A program made the translations under genes and the position numbers. From the NCBI RefSeq assembly GCF_002368195.1, contig NZ_AP018178.1, positions 2,872,791 through 2,936,790 of the forward strand: a stretch of 64,000 nt of DNA. The letters run 5' to 3'. Below the pieces are notes generated by a model. That model saw only the letters and a list, made by a program, of their open reading frames with translations. It was not told where the DNA came from and ran no database searches. Numbering within the stretch: position 1 is the first letter of the stretch; every line of letters starts with the position of its first letter. Positions 45,025-53,873 of this stretch are shown in pieces. Source of the DNA: Calothrix sp. NIES-2100 (GTDB lineage Bacteria > Cyanobacteriota > Cyanobacteriia > Cyanobacteriales > Nostocaceae).

Positions 45025-46233
45025 ATGCGTCAGTATCCTCGCATCATCAAAACACTCCGGCATCGCTACGAGACTGTGACACAGTTGAAGAGTAGAGTAT
45101 CTAGTAATATTAATTACTTATTGTCAGGCGAGCCAAAGAAAAAGCAACAGTATCCTCTGATCAAAAAAATACTCCGCAATCGCTTTAAGATTATCCAACT
45201 CTTGGCCAGGGGAGGATCTGGCGATACCTACTTAGCTGTTGATTTGGATTTACCAGGACAACCCTACTGTGTTGTCAAACATTTTTATCCTAAACATCCT
45301 CATCCTGCTGTGATCCCGATTGCCAAAAACCTATTTGAACGGGAAGCAGAAAGTTTATATCAGCTAGGCAAAAACCATAACCAAATCCCGACATTATTTG
45401 CTCACTTTCATGAAGATGGGGATTTTTATTTAGTACAGGAATTCGTTGACGGTTATGACTTGACGCAAGAAATTGTCCCCGGAAAACCTCTGAGCGAGGA
45501 AGCAGTTATACATTTACTGAAGGACATCTTGGAAGTGTTGGACTTCGTCCACCAACACAAAATTATTCACCGAGATATTAAGCCCCACAATATCATGCGG
45601 CGGCACTCCGATCAAAAAATTGTCCTGATAGACTTTGGAAGTATTAAGAAACTGGGTATTCAAGGAGCCACCTTAACAATTGCAGTTGGGACTCCTGGCT
45701 ATATGCCAACAGAACAAGCCAAGGGAAAGCCAAAACTGAGTAGCGATATTTATGCAGTAGGCATGATTGGGATTCAAGCTTTAACAGGTTTAAAGCCTGA
45801 AGAATTACAAGAAGATGCCGATACAGGAGAAATAATCTGGCGTGACAAAGCACAGGTAAGCGATCGGCTAGCAGATGTTTTAGACACAATGGTTCACGAA
45901 CGCCATAGCCAGCGTTACCAATCGGCAGCAGAAGCTTTACAAGCACTGATTCCTGAGTTCAGGTTGTCACAGTACGCAGAATTTTCTGCTCAATCTGAAA
46001 ATGCTGAGGATAACTCTTTACAACTTTATAAAAAGTTTATTTTGCTCCTAGGAATGGGACTGGGTATTATTACTAGCGTCATCATATTAGGTTTAATATA
46101 TATATTTTTGCGCACGAGTGTATCGCCGCCAAAGCAACCCACACCCAGACATTCTTGGAGAGAAAATTTTGTGGCTCACCTATCTACTAATGTGGATAAC
46201 CCAGTAGCTCAAAAATGGTTAAATAAAAACTAG
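45025..46233 (+). CDS. Hanks-type Ser/Thr protein kinase with single C-terminal membrane helix
   Basis: 402 residues from the ATG at 45025 (the frame also allows a TTG at 45007). A ~50-residue N-terminal segment repeats the phrase YPRIIKTLRHRYE / YPLIKKILRNRFK, as if the start of the kinase domain had been partly duplicated. The kinase domain follows: LLARGGSGDTYLA, VVKHFYP, catalytic loop HRDIKPHNIM (~183), DFGSIKKLG, VGTPGYMPTEQAKG, SSDIYAVGMIGIQALTG. All core catalytic residues are standard, unlike the two kinases at the window start. One membrane helix near 338-362, then a ~40-residue tail. A PstS-like gene follows 140 bases later on the same strand. Confidence 0.92.
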   Translation: MRQYPRIIKTLRHRYETVTQLKSRVSSNINYLLSGEPKKKQQYPLIKKILRNRFKIIQLLARGGSGDTYLAVDLDLPGQPYCVVKHFYPKHPHPAVIPIAKNLFEREAESLYQLGKNHNQIPTLFAHFHEDGDFYLVQEFVDGYDLTQEIVPGKPLSEEAVIHLLKDILEVLDFVHQHKIIHRDIKPHNIMRRHSDQKIVLIDFGSIKKLGIQGATLTIAVGTPGYMPTEQAKGKPKLSSDIYAVGMIGIQALTGLKPEELQEDADTGEIIWRDKAQVSDRLADVLDTMVHERHSQRYQSAAEALQALIPEFRLSQYAEFSAQSENAEDNSLQLYKKFILLLGMGLGIITSVIILGLIYIFLRTSVSPPKQPTPRHSWRENFVAHLSTNVDNPVAQKWLNKN

Positions 46234-46373
46234 TAAGAGGATGATTAAAATGGCTAAACAATAAAAAAATAAATGAAATTTTCCAGACATCAACTAATAA
46301 TTACCTGCGTGCTTAATAGATTAAAGATACTGAGATTTTTGTAGATTCAATTGCAAGCAATAACTTTAAAAAC

Positions 46374-47447
46374 ATGGACAATACAAACCACGGAAAAGCT
46401 TTGATTAAAGAAGATATCGCCATCTTCTTGAGAGGTTTAATTATTGGCAAAGTGCTAACACTGATGGTGATTGGCGGATTGCTATGGTGGTTACTCAAGC
46501 CAGGCTTGTTGTCTGGCAATAATACTAATTCCTCTAGCCTGAATATCAAATCCACTTCTAATACTGGATCAACCTTTCAGTCACAGGCTGATGTGCCAAC
46601 CAACTCATTCAACTATGGTGGTAGCACAACTTGGGCACCTATTCGCCAAGTAGTAGATTCTCAAATCCTCAGCGCTCGCCCTGAACTACAATTGCAGTAC
46701 TTAAACCCTGTGAACGGTAGCCCTGGTTCTAGCTCAGGTATCCGCATGTTACTTGATGGACAATTGGACTTTGCGCAGTCTTCTCGTCCCCTCACAGATG
46801 AAGAACAAGCGATCGCCAAAGCCCAAGGTTTCACACTTGAGCAACGTCAGATTGGCGTTGATGGGGTAGCAGTGGTAGTTAATCCATCGCTTTCTGTGCA
46901 GGGTTTAACTGTTGATCAATTGCAGCAAATTTATTTAGGGAAAATTACTAACTGGAATCAAGTAGGCGGGCCAAATCTGCCCATCACAGCTTTTTCTCAA
47001 AGACCAGAGAATGCAGATACCATGATTTTCTCTAGCAACAGCGACTTGAAAAAACCAGAACTTGGTTCTAATGTCAAGTACGTGTACTCAACTACAGACG
47101 CAGTGCGCCAACTCAGCAAAACTCCCGGTGGTATATATTACGCTTCTGCCCGTGCAGTAGTACCTCAGTGTAGTGTCAAGCCTTTACCAATAGGTCGTAC
47201 TGCTAGCGATTTCGTTTCTCCCTACCGGGAACCACTGGTGTCAGCTGAACAATGTCCACGTCAGCGCAACCAGATAAATACTGAAGCGATCAAAAATGGC
47301 AGCTATCCAATTAGCTCGAAATTGTTTGTGATTATAAAACAGAACAAAGGTCAAGAACAGAAGGTTGGAAATGCCTATGCCAATCTTTTACTTACCGACC
47401 AAGGACAACAGGCTATTGAGCAAGCTGGTTTTGTTGGAGTTCGCTAG
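46374..47447 (+). CDS. PstS-like phosphate-binding protein, membrane-anchored
   Basis: 357 residues. An N-terminal membrane helix (about 20-42, LIIGKVLTLMVIGGLLWWLL) anchors a periplasmic type II solute-binding fold. Motifs: FNYGGSTTWAPIR, LNPVNGSPGSSSGIRMLLDG, LDFAQSSRPLTDEE, VDGVAVVVNPSL, LTVDQLQQIYLGKITNWNQV and TPGGIYYASARAV. These match the PstS/PBP2 phosphate-binding family, although the anchor replaces a cleavable signal. No pstCAB genes are near, so it may be a sensor or stand-alone binder. Its tail-to-head placement 140 bases after a kinase with one membrane helix suggests a functional link; this is inference. Confidence 0.88.
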   Translation: MDNTNHGKALIKEDIAIFLRGLIIGKVLTLMVIGGLLWWLLKPGLLSGNNTNSSSLNIKSTSNTGSTFQSQADVPTNSFNYGGSTTWAPIRQVVDSQILSARPELQLQYLNPVNGSPGSSSGIRMLLDGQLDFAQSSRPLTDEEQAIAKAQGFTLEQRQIGVDGVAVVVNPSLSVQGLTVDQLQQIYLGKITNWNQVGGPNLPITAFSQRPENADTMIFSSNSDLKKPELGSNVKYVYSTTDAVRQLSKTPGGIYYASARAVVPQCSVKPLPIGRTASDFVSPYREPLVSAEQCPRQRNQINTEAIKNGSYPISSKLFVIIKQNKGQEQKVGNAYANLLLTDQGQQAIEQAGFVGVR

Positions 47448-47497
47448 TGAAGTGTGATTCGTTTTGTTGAGGTACTGATGAGAAATTAGCGATCGCA

Positions 47498-47923
47498 CTA
47501 ATTCTCTACACTCCAATCTTCAAACTGCAACCCCGGAACGCGGGAAAAGTCACGCTGATTCCGCGTTACCAAAATCGCATGATGAGAAATTGCAATTGAT
47601 GCGATACGTAAATCTTGCGTCCCAATACGGATTTTTTGCTGTTTTAATTCTGCATATAAATTTAGAGATTTTTCGTCAAAATCAAGTATTCTGATGGTGT
47701 TAAAAAACTCTACTCCTTGTCGCAATCCTAAATAGCCCCATCTTAGTCTTTGGACTTCTGAAGATTGTCGGATAGCATCCAACCAACCACGCATTTGTTC
47801 TTCAACTGTAATTACACTGACAGCAATGTCTTCAAAATTTATCTGATTTATACGTTGTTGAATCAAAGGGTGCTGGTTTTGAAAAAGTGTGAGACTATCT
47901 GTATCTAATATCCACAAACTCAT
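47498..47923 (-). CDS. PIN-domain (VapC-like) toxin
   Basis: 141 residues. A PIN-fold RNase with acidic positions in ILDTDSL (N-terminal Asp), ITVEEQMRGW (Glu), GTQDLRIASIA (Asp) and TRNQRDFSRVPGL (late Asp). VapC toxins cleave tRNA or rRNA; the target here is unknown. The preceding in-frame TTG is ignored because the ATG at 47923 overlaps the antitoxin stop (ATGA), the normal coupling in toxin-antitoxin operons. Confidence 0.9.
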   Translation of the reverse strand: MSLWILDTDSLTLFQNQHPLIQQRINQINFEDIAVSVITVEEQMRGWLDAIRQSSEVQRLRWGYLGLRQGVEFFNTIRILDFDEKSLNLYAELKQQKIRIGTQDLRIASIAISHHAILVTRNQRDFSRVPGLQFEDWSVEN

Positions 47924-48300
47924 CAAATTTCGTCCTCTGCATCCATTTCTGCATCAAGTTCGCGGCGATAAGCTTTGATGTTTGATACAACATCTTCAAA
48001 TAGAGGATTATCTTTATACATACCCGCAAATTTCATCCAAGGATGTTCTGATTTTGGTGCTTCTATTTCTTGAGTCACTATTTCTACATTTTTTAGACGA
48101 GTATTCACAAGTTCGTGTAAATTATTCAGCGCGGCTTCTCGCGTTTGTGCAAATACCTGAAACTCTGGTAAACCCCAAACTGTTGCTTGATATCCGTCTT
48201 CTTTAGCTTCTACTAATACGGAATAGTTAAGTTTAGATAAGTCATTAGCTGCATTTTTTACTAAGTTACTAGTCATAAAATTTACTTGCCTGTTTTTCAT
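47923..48300 (-). CDS. Antitoxin partner, HicB-like N-terminus
   Basis: 125 residues (or 117 from the ATG at 48276). The N-terminal part LNYSVLVEAKEDGYQATVWG…QTREAALNNLHELVNTRL has the partial RNase-H fold pattern of HicB-like antitoxins. The C-terminal MKFAGMYKDNPLFEDVVSNI with an acidic tail is of the kind that docks into PIN toxins. It overlaps the toxin start by 4 bases and comes first in the operon. Autoregulation is usual for such pairs, but no DNA-binding motif is clear here. Confidence 0.82.
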   Translation of the reverse strand: MKNRQVNFMTSNLVKNAANDLSKLNYSVLVEAKEDGYQATVWGLPEFQVFAQTREAALNNLHELVNTRLKNVEIVTQEIEAPKSEHPWMKFAGMYKDNPLFEDVVSNIKAYRRELDAEMDAEDEI

Positions 48301-48436
48301 CGTGGCTAGATCTATTGTAAATCCAGTGCTGATGAGTCAAAAACTCGGTTTTGGAATTAGGTATCAGATATCAAGCGATCGCCGATCAACCTAAAATAGA
48401 CTGTAAATCTCAGACATCGCTGTTTTTTGACAACTG

Positions 48437-49504
48437 TTAATTACGTTTTGGCGCAATTCCCCAAACCTTAATTTGTTTATCAAAACTACCACTAGCTAAC
48501 ATTTGCCCATTAGGACTAAAAGTGATCGCACTTACCCAATCTGTATGGCCATTGAGTGTAGTGATTAACTCGCCTGTAGTCAAATCCCACAGCTTAATCC
48601 CATCTTTACCAGCACTGGCGAGAGTTTTCCCATCAGGGTTAATGGCGATCGCATTTACCCAGCTATTATGTCCTGTGAGAGTGCGGACTAGTTCGCCAGT
48701 CTGAATATGCCAAATTTTAATTGTGCGATCGCGGCTAGCAGTAATTAAATTTTCTCCGTCTGGGGTAAAAGCTACAGTGGTGACTAAATCCGAATGTCCC
48801 ACATAGGCGCGAATTAATTTTTCTGTACTCAAGTTCCACAGTTTCACTACACCTTGATAGTCTCCACTAGCTAAAGTGTATCCATCAGGGCTAACTGCGA
48901 GGGTATGAATCAAGTTACCAAAACTAGCTAAAGTTGCTAAAGGACGCTGCTGTGGTAAATCCCATAAGCGAATTCCATCCATCGCCCCACTGATGAGAAC
49001 TTGATTATCCGGGGACACAGCTAAAGACAGGACATTAGTACTATGACCGACAAAAGAGCGTTTAAATTTCTGATTTTTGAGATTCCACAGATTAATTGTG
49101 TAGTCACTACTACAGCTAGCGAGGGTTTGTCCATCTGGGGAAATCACCAAAGATTCCACGGCTGTTTTATGTGCTTTGCGAATCGTCCCCATTCGTTCGC
49201 CTGTTGTTAGATTCCACAAGCGAATTACACCTTCATTTTCCGCCCCACCACTAACAAGAATTTTGCTATCTGGACTAAAAGCTAGAGATTTTACTGTTCC
49301 CCCATGTCCCTGAAGAGTGTAAATTAACTGAGGATGAGCAAAGCTGTTTCTAGGTTGTAAGTTTGGTGCTTCTACGACAGCATGAGCAGTTTTGTGGGAA
49401 AACCCTTCCCAAATTGTGGCTGGAAGAGTCATAGCAGCCATAATTCCCAAGACAATATACGGGCGAAGCACAGAATAATTCCTAACTTTTCCCTTGCTGC
49501 TCAC
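48437..49504 (-). CDS. WD40 beta-propeller protein, exported or membrane-anchored
   Basis: 355 residues. An N-terminal hydrophobic segment (about 14-30, LRPYIVLGIMAAMTLPA) followed by AHAVV looks like a signal peptide. Seven WD40 repeats (about 58-350) of the GH…SPDG…LASGSxDxxIKLWDL type form one complete seven-bladed propeller, probably a protein-docking surface in the periplasm. Starts at GTG. The 21-bp tandem array lies 127 bases upstream and would be in the 5' region. Partner unknown. Confidence 0.9.
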   Translation of the reverse strand: MSSKGKVRNYSVLRPYIVLGIMAAMTLPATIWEGFSHKTAHAVVEAPNLQPRNSFAHPQLIYTLQGHGGTVKSLAFSPDSKILVSGGAENEGVIRLWNLTTGERMGTIRKAHKTAVESLVISPDGQTLASCSSDYTINLWNLKNQKFKRSFVGHSTNVLSLAVSPDNQVLISGAMDGIRLWDLPQQRPLATLASFGNLIHTLAVSPDGYTLASGDYQGVVKLWNLSTEKLIRAYVGHSDLVTTVAFTPDGENLITASRDRTIKIWHIQTGELVRTLTGHNSWVNAIAINPDGKTLASAGKDGIKLWDLTTGELITTLNGHTDWVSAITFSPNGQMLASGSFDKQIKVWGIAPKRN

Positions 49505-49630
49505 TGTTTTTTCTCATTTTCTAACGCCTGCTCGCACTTTACTCTACTTTTCGAGCCGCCGTCCTCCGGGCGTATACTGAGGTATGGGGCATTGCGTATG
49601 GGGCATTGGGCATGGGGCATGGGGAGGTGG

Positions 49631-50092
49631 AAATAGTAATTGAGTATCCCGAAATAGTAATTGAGTACTCCCAAATAGCTTCTTAGTATCCCGAAATAGT
49701 AATTGGGTTTCCTGAAATAGTAATTGAGTACTCCCAAATAGCTTCTTAGTATCCCGAAATAGTAATTGGGTTTCCCGAAATAGTAATTGGGTTTCCCGAA
49801 ATAGCAATTGGGTTTCCCGAAATAGCAATTGGGTTTCCCGAAATAGCAATTGGGTTTCCCGAAATAATAATTGGCTTTCCCGAAATAGCAATTGGCCTTC
49901 CCGAAATAGCAATTGGGTTTCCCGAAATAGCAATTGGGTTTCCCGAAATAGCAATTGGGTTTCCCGAAATAGCAATTGGGTTTCCCGAAATAGCAATTGG
50001 GTTTCCCGAAATAGCAATTGGGTTTCCCGAAATAGTAATTGGGTTTCCCGAAATAGCAATTGAGTACTCCCAAATAGCAATTGCAGCAACAA
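49631..50092. repeat. 21-bp tandem array, 22 units without indels
   Basis: The unit is aaatagcaattgggtttcccg. Unit starts fall exactly on 49631 + 21n through 50072. Central units are near-identical; the left edge has variants (…gagtactccc, …cttcttagtatcccg) that themselves repeat as a 63-bp triplet (units 2-4 and 5-7). Because 21 is a multiple of 3, all three minus frames stay open as heptapeptide repeats. No ribosome site or conserved flank supports translation. Confidence 0.95.
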
Positions 50093-50147
50093 GGGACTTA
50101 CAAGAAATACAGCAGATTGCAAGTTGGTGAGGTACAGATAATTGTAA

Positions 50148-50370
50148 GGGCACGGCAGTGCCCATACGTGTCAACTTAACGTGAAACCCTTGCCAAGACG
50201 TGATGACCGAATTATCTCACCTACCATCACGATCCGCGTCACCCCACCCCAGCTTTGCTAACGCAAAACTTCCCCTCCCCGTTTACGGGGAGGGGATAAA
50301 GGGGTGGGGTAAAACGCTTGTGGGATAAGCCTTTTAACTTAAGTTGACACCAATGGGCAGTGCCGTGCCC
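50148..50370. repeat. 223-bp nested inverted-repeat (MITE-like) element
   Basis: The left end GGGCACGGCAGTGCCCATAC with GTGTCAACTTAA is mirrored by TTAAGTTGACAC and CAATGGGCAGTGCCGTGCCC on the right (three mismatches over about 32 bp). Inside are two more inverted pairs, CACCCCACCCC / GGGGTGGGGT and CCCCTCCCCGTTTACGGGGA, so the transcript could fold into one long rod. No coding frame. Confidence 0.8.
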
Positions 50371-50478
50371 CTACTCGCCTACTTCATTTACCTGAAATAC
50401 GCTGTAAATTACCTATATTCCGTAGTGCGAGCATCTTGCTCGCTGATGTTCATTTTTGAATGCGTGAATTTTGAATGA

Positions 50479-50775
50479 TTAATGGGGTGGTTTTTTCTTC
50501 GTTACAGACAACATGGGTAAAGTTGTACTAGAGGAACGGGATGGTAGGTAATGTTGGACTACAGGCTCCTCTTCTGGTAAAGGGCGACTTTGCTGGATGC
50601 GCCAGAGTTTGACACCAACGCTAATTCCGGCTGTTACTAAACCAAAGGTAAATAACGACCAGCTATCATCTAAACCACCAATCAGCGCATCTACTATGCC
50701 CATAGTGATTAATAAACTGATGATTGGCTCTTTGCGGTAGGATGACTTCAAAAAACGAGGAAATATAACGTTCAT
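50479..50775 (-). CDS. Small conserved two-helix membrane protein, unknown function
   Basis: 98 residues from the ATG at 50775 (MNVIFPRFLK); a GTG one codon earlier is not preferred. Two hydrophobic stretches (EPIISLLITMGIVDALIGGL and WSLFTFGLVTAGISVGVKLW) are separated by a short Asp-rich turn, followed by a Pro/Ser-rich basic tail. I recognise no named family, but the composition and start look genuine. Confidence 0.65.
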   Translation of the reverse strand: MNVIFPRFLKSSYRKEPIISLLITMGIVDALIGGLDDSWSLFTFGLVTAGISVGVKLWRIQQSRPLPEEEPVVQHYLPSRSSSTTLPMLSVTKKKPPH

Positions 50776-51098
50776 CACAGCTTAATTTGATTTAGTTTGG
50801 CTTTTTGTCAATGAAAATAAGTCTTTCCTTCTGCCTTTGGACGCAGTTGGTCAAGGCATTCAAAGTATTATAATTATCTTAAGTAGGAGAGGAAGTGTAG
50901 TAATTTACCCTGTTGCAGATAGAATTGCAAGTTTTGGATAAAGCTGCACTTTTGGTGTGTCTCTTAGCCATAGACGGTAAGTCGCCAGAGGTAGTTTCGC
51001 TATCTATTACTTAAGTTAAAACCAGCTAGAATACCCAGCTGGTTCAAACTCTTCTAATTACTAGCTTACAACTTTAACGCCTGTGCGTTGTGGCAGAT

Positions 51099-51272
51099 CT
51101 ACTTGAGACCGAGCCATGATAGCACGCCTTGATTGGTGACGTATTCAATTACCACCATCAAGATGAAGCCAATCATCGCCGCTCGACCATTTAATCGTTC
51201 GGCATATTCATTAAAGCCCAGCTTAGGCTCTTCTAGTTTGGGTGTAATAGTTGGCTTTGGTTGTGTCATCAT
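51099..51272 (-). CDS. High-light-inducible protein (HLIP, one-helix CAB-like)
   Basis: 57 residues. The chlorophyll-binding helix FNEYAERLNGRAAMIGFILM carries the ExxNGRxAMxGF motif of LHC-superfamily proteins. These bind chlorophyll and carotenoid and protect photosystem II assembly and chlorophyll synthase complexes. The frame runs to 51368, but the ATG pair at 51272/51269 has AGAGG about 9 bases upstream and gives the normal HLIP length. The carotenoid and GUN4 genes in this window act in the same pigment network. Expression is expected to rise in high light. Confidence 0.92.
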   Translation of the reverse strand: MMTQPKPTITPKLEEPKLGFNEYAERLNGRAAMIGFILMVVIEYVTNQGVLSWLGLK

Positions 51273-51482
51273 TAACAATTCCTCTCTTATTTTCGGCAAA
51301 CGAAATTGATCGTGAAAAGTCTGTAGACGTTGCGGCTGTTGGCTGAGTCGTTTTCGACTTAGCATCATCGCACTTAGTCTTCAGACATCAGAACTTCCTT
51401 ATGTGTGGAACTGACTTGCTATGCTGGTAACTCAAGCAACATAGCTTCAGCAATCCAGCAGCAGCTGTTTGGGACGAACCCA

Positions 51483-51500
51483 TGTAAACAACTGTTTACA
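51483..51500. promoter_or_regulatory. Palindromic operator-like site upstream of the HLIP gene
   Basis: TGTAAAC-AACT-GTTTACA is a perfect inverted repeat with 7-bp arms, followed by an A+T tract. It is 211 bases upstream of the HLIP start and 180 bases upstream of ald. The half-site TTTACA resembles the RpaB HLR1 half-site, but a second direct copy at the proper spacing is absent, so the binding protein is open. Confidence 0.4.
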
Positions 51501-51680
51501 ATTTTTTATTATTCTTTATATATTTTAGAAAGACTAGGGCAATAGTCAAGGGTAAGACTTGGTAGCACCGTAATGGAAGTTAAGAAACTTAGAACAATTT
51601 AGTTAGCAATCCTTAATACGGAAGTAGCCAGTCTAGTACTGGCAGGCTAAAGTGAAACCACAATTTATCAGAGGCTATAA

Positions 51681-52772
51681 ATGGAAATCGGCGTTCCCAA
51701 GGAAACCAAGGATCAAGAGTTTCGTGTCGGGTTGAGTCCTTCGAGTGTACGGGTGTTGAAAGAAAATGGTCATGCTGTTTTCGTGCAGACACAAGCAGGT
51801 ATTGGTGGTGGATTTACTGATGATGACTACATCAGTGCTGGGGCGGAGATTGTTACCACACCAGAATCAGCCTGGAATCGAGAACTTGTTGTGAAGGTTA
51901 AAGAACCTCAAGTAACAGAGTATCAATTTTTGCAAAAAGGGCAGATATTATTTACTTATCTGCATTTAGCAGCCGATCGCAAATTGACCGAACATTTAAT
52001 TGATTGTGGCACTTGTGCGATCGCCTACGAAACCGTAGAACAACCTGGTGCAAACAAATTACCTTTGCTCACACCGATGAGCATTATTGCCGGGCGGTTA
52101 TCCGTACAATTCGGCGCAACCTATTTAGAACGTCATAAAGGTGGGCGAGGCGTTCTTCTCGGTGGGGTTCCGGGAGTGAAACCGGGCAAAGTAGTGATTT
52201 TAGGCGGCGGTGTTGTGGGAACAGAAGCCGCTAAAATCGCTGTAGGTATGGGCGCGATCGTGCAAATATTGGACGTAAATGTCGAGCGCTTATCTTACCT
52301 AGAAACTCTATTTGGCTCTAGAGTTGAATTACTTTACAGCAACTCTGCCCATATTGAAGCCGCAGTTAAAGAAGCTGATTTGCTTGTTGGTGCAGTTTTA
52401 GTCCCAGGACGTAGGGCACCAATATTAGTATCTCGCGAATTGGTACAAAAAATGCGTCCTGGTTCTGTGATTGTGGACGTTGCTGTTGACCAAGGCGGTT
52501 GTGTAGAAACTTTACGCACTACCAGCCACACGAATCCAGTCTATGTGGAAGAAGGTGTGGTACATTATGGCGTTCCCAATATGCCCGGCGCAGTACCTTG
52601 GACAGCCACCCAAGCACTCAATAACAGTACCTTACCTTATGTTGTGCAGTTAGCAAACTTGGGCATTAAAGCGCTAGATGTTAACCCTGCATTGGCTAAG
52701 GGTGTAAATGTCCATCATCATCGCTTAGTGCATCCTGCGGTACAGGAAGTATTCCCCGACTTGGTAAGCTAA
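51681..52772 (+). CDS. ald: Alanine dehydrogenase
   Basis: A 363-residue enzyme interconverting pyruvate plus ammonium and L-alanine with NAD. Begins MEIGVPKETKDQEFRVGL, the family signature; then QTQAGIGGGFTDDDYISAGA, VKVKEPQ, FTYLHLAADRKLT, MSIIAGRLSVQFGATYLE, the Rossmann VVILGGGVVGTEAAKIAVGM and YGVPNMPGAVPWTATQALNN. Length is standard. In heterocystous cyanobacteria it is linked to nitrogen metabolism. Monocistronic, with a terminator after it. Confidence 0.97.
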   Translation: MEIGVPKETKDQEFRVGLSPSSVRVLKENGHAVFVQTQAGIGGGFTDDDYISAGAEIVTTPESAWNRELVVKVKEPQVTEYQFLQKGQILFTYLHLAADRKLTEHLIDCGTCAIAYETVEQPGANKLPLLTPMSIIAGRLSVQFGATYLERHKGGRGVLLGGVPGVKPGKVVILGGGVVGTEAAKIAVGMGAIVQILDVNVERLSYLETLFGSRVELLYSNSAHIEAAVKEADLLVGAVLVPGRRAPILVSRELVQKMRPGSVIVDVAVDQGGCVETLRTTSHTNPVYVEEGVVHYGVPNMPGAVPWTATQALNNSTLPYVVQLANLGIKALDVNPALAKGVNVHHHRLVHPAVQEVFPDLVS

Positions 52773-52856
52773 TGCGATAACAAACTTGATATTTAGAGAA
52801 AGTTTCTATTTATCTAGGAAGCATCGGTGTAGGATTTATGCCTAAGTAAAAAATAG

Positions 52857-52892
52857 TTTACCAGATCCGAAATTTCGTGTCTGGTAAATTTT
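52857..52892. terminator. Terminator between convergent ald and GST genes
   Basis: TTTACCAGA and TCTGGTAAA form a perfect 9-bp stem with an imperfect inner GAAATTTC, followed by TTTT on the plus strand; symmetrical A residues precede it for the other strand. Confidence 0.8.
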
Positions 52893-52897
52893 CGCAT

Positions 52898-53545
52898 TTA
52901 ATGCGAACTTGTAGCTCTGGCATAATCGTACCTACCTCCACGTTCTGTGGCACGTTTGTAAGCAGGGCGTGCATGGATACGTTCGACAAATTGCTGAATC
53001 TTGGGTCGGCTGTCAATCAGTTCGGCTTGCATAGCGGCTGATTCCAGAGGAAAACTCATTTGGATATCAGCGGCGGTGAATTCTTCCCCAACAAACCATG
53101 TACTCTTACTTAGTTCACTTTCTATGTAATCAAAGTGAAGTTTAATCTGAGGCGCGATAAATGTGTCATTTGCGCTACTGTCCCCAGCCCCAAAATGTTT
53201 GAAGATGAGGTTCATGACTAAAGGTGGCATTGCCGAACCTTCCGCATAATGCAGCCAATAGGTATAACGTAAACGCTCCGGTGTACCAGATGGCGGAATT
53301 AGCCGACCGTTACCGTATCGCTTTATTATGTATTCAATAATAGCTCCTGACTCAGCAATAGTTTCCCCTGCATCTGTAATCACTGGTGACTTACCCAGCG
53401 GATGAACTTCTCGCAACGATGTCGGTGCTAACATCGTTTTTTGGTCGCGTTCGTAGAACTTGATTTCGTATTCGATACCTAATTCTTCCAGCAGCCACAG
53501 CACTCGCTGCGAACGTGAGTTATTTAGATGATGCACAACAATCAT
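52898..53545 (-). CDS. Glutathione S-transferase family protein
   Basis: 215 residues. The thioredoxin-like N-terminal domain (1-80) opens VVHHLNNSRSQRVLWLLEEL, with the Ser/Arg pocket of beta/theta-like GSTs, and has HPLGKSPVITDAGETIAESG for glutathione binding. The helical C-terminal domain includes FVGEEFTAADIQMSFPLE, the N-capping motif. Likely detoxification or thiol transfer; substrate unknown. The 53546-53873 gap upstream holds several HIP1 sites and no gene. Confidence 0.92.
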   Translation of the reverse strand: MIVVHHLNNSRSQRVLWLLEELGIEYEIKFYERDQKTMLAPTSLREVHPLGKSPVITDAGETIAESGAIIEYIIKRYGNGRLIPPSGTPERLRYTYWLHYAEGSAMPPLVMNLIFKHFGAGDSSANDTFIAPQIKLHFDYIESELSKSTWFVGEEFTAADIQMSFPLESAAMQAELIDSRPKIQQFVERIHARPAYKRATERGGRYDYARATSSH

Positions 53546-53873
53546 AAGAGCTACTTTCCCTAAATCAGGCGGATATTTGCTTTTGAGTCTTTCAATTTAT
53601 CATTCGCTCTCTCTACCCGCATCTATCTGCTGATTGCTTTGAATCTTAGAAATGCAAGTTTGTATACTGCTTTAGTCCTAGATGTTGAGAATACAGCAGT
53701 GGGCTGATATTGTTAGCCTGAGAAATCTGGAAATTTGCGATCGCCTTTACATTAACAAACACTCAAGCCCTGATTTTCGTAAAACCCCACATACGCGATC
53801 GCCCCACTTCACACTACTCCACTACAATATAGATAGACTTTGTTGAGATTTGTATCGTTGGGGATTAGCTGTC

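Noticed and set aside
49631..50092. CRISPR array
   Set aside because: The repeat is 21 bp head to tail with no unique spacers, and no cas genes are present.
49501..50174. Three overlapping minus-strand frames with heptapeptide repeats over the 21-bp array
   Set aside because: They are open only because the 21-bp unit has no stop in these frames; no ribosome site, and the flanking residues look random. Treated as repeat DNA, with coding left as an open question.
51483..51500. RpaB HLR1 element for the HLIP gene
   Set aside because: Only one half-site-like TTTACA and its inverted copy are present; the required direct repeat is missing, so it is listed only as an operator-like palindrome.
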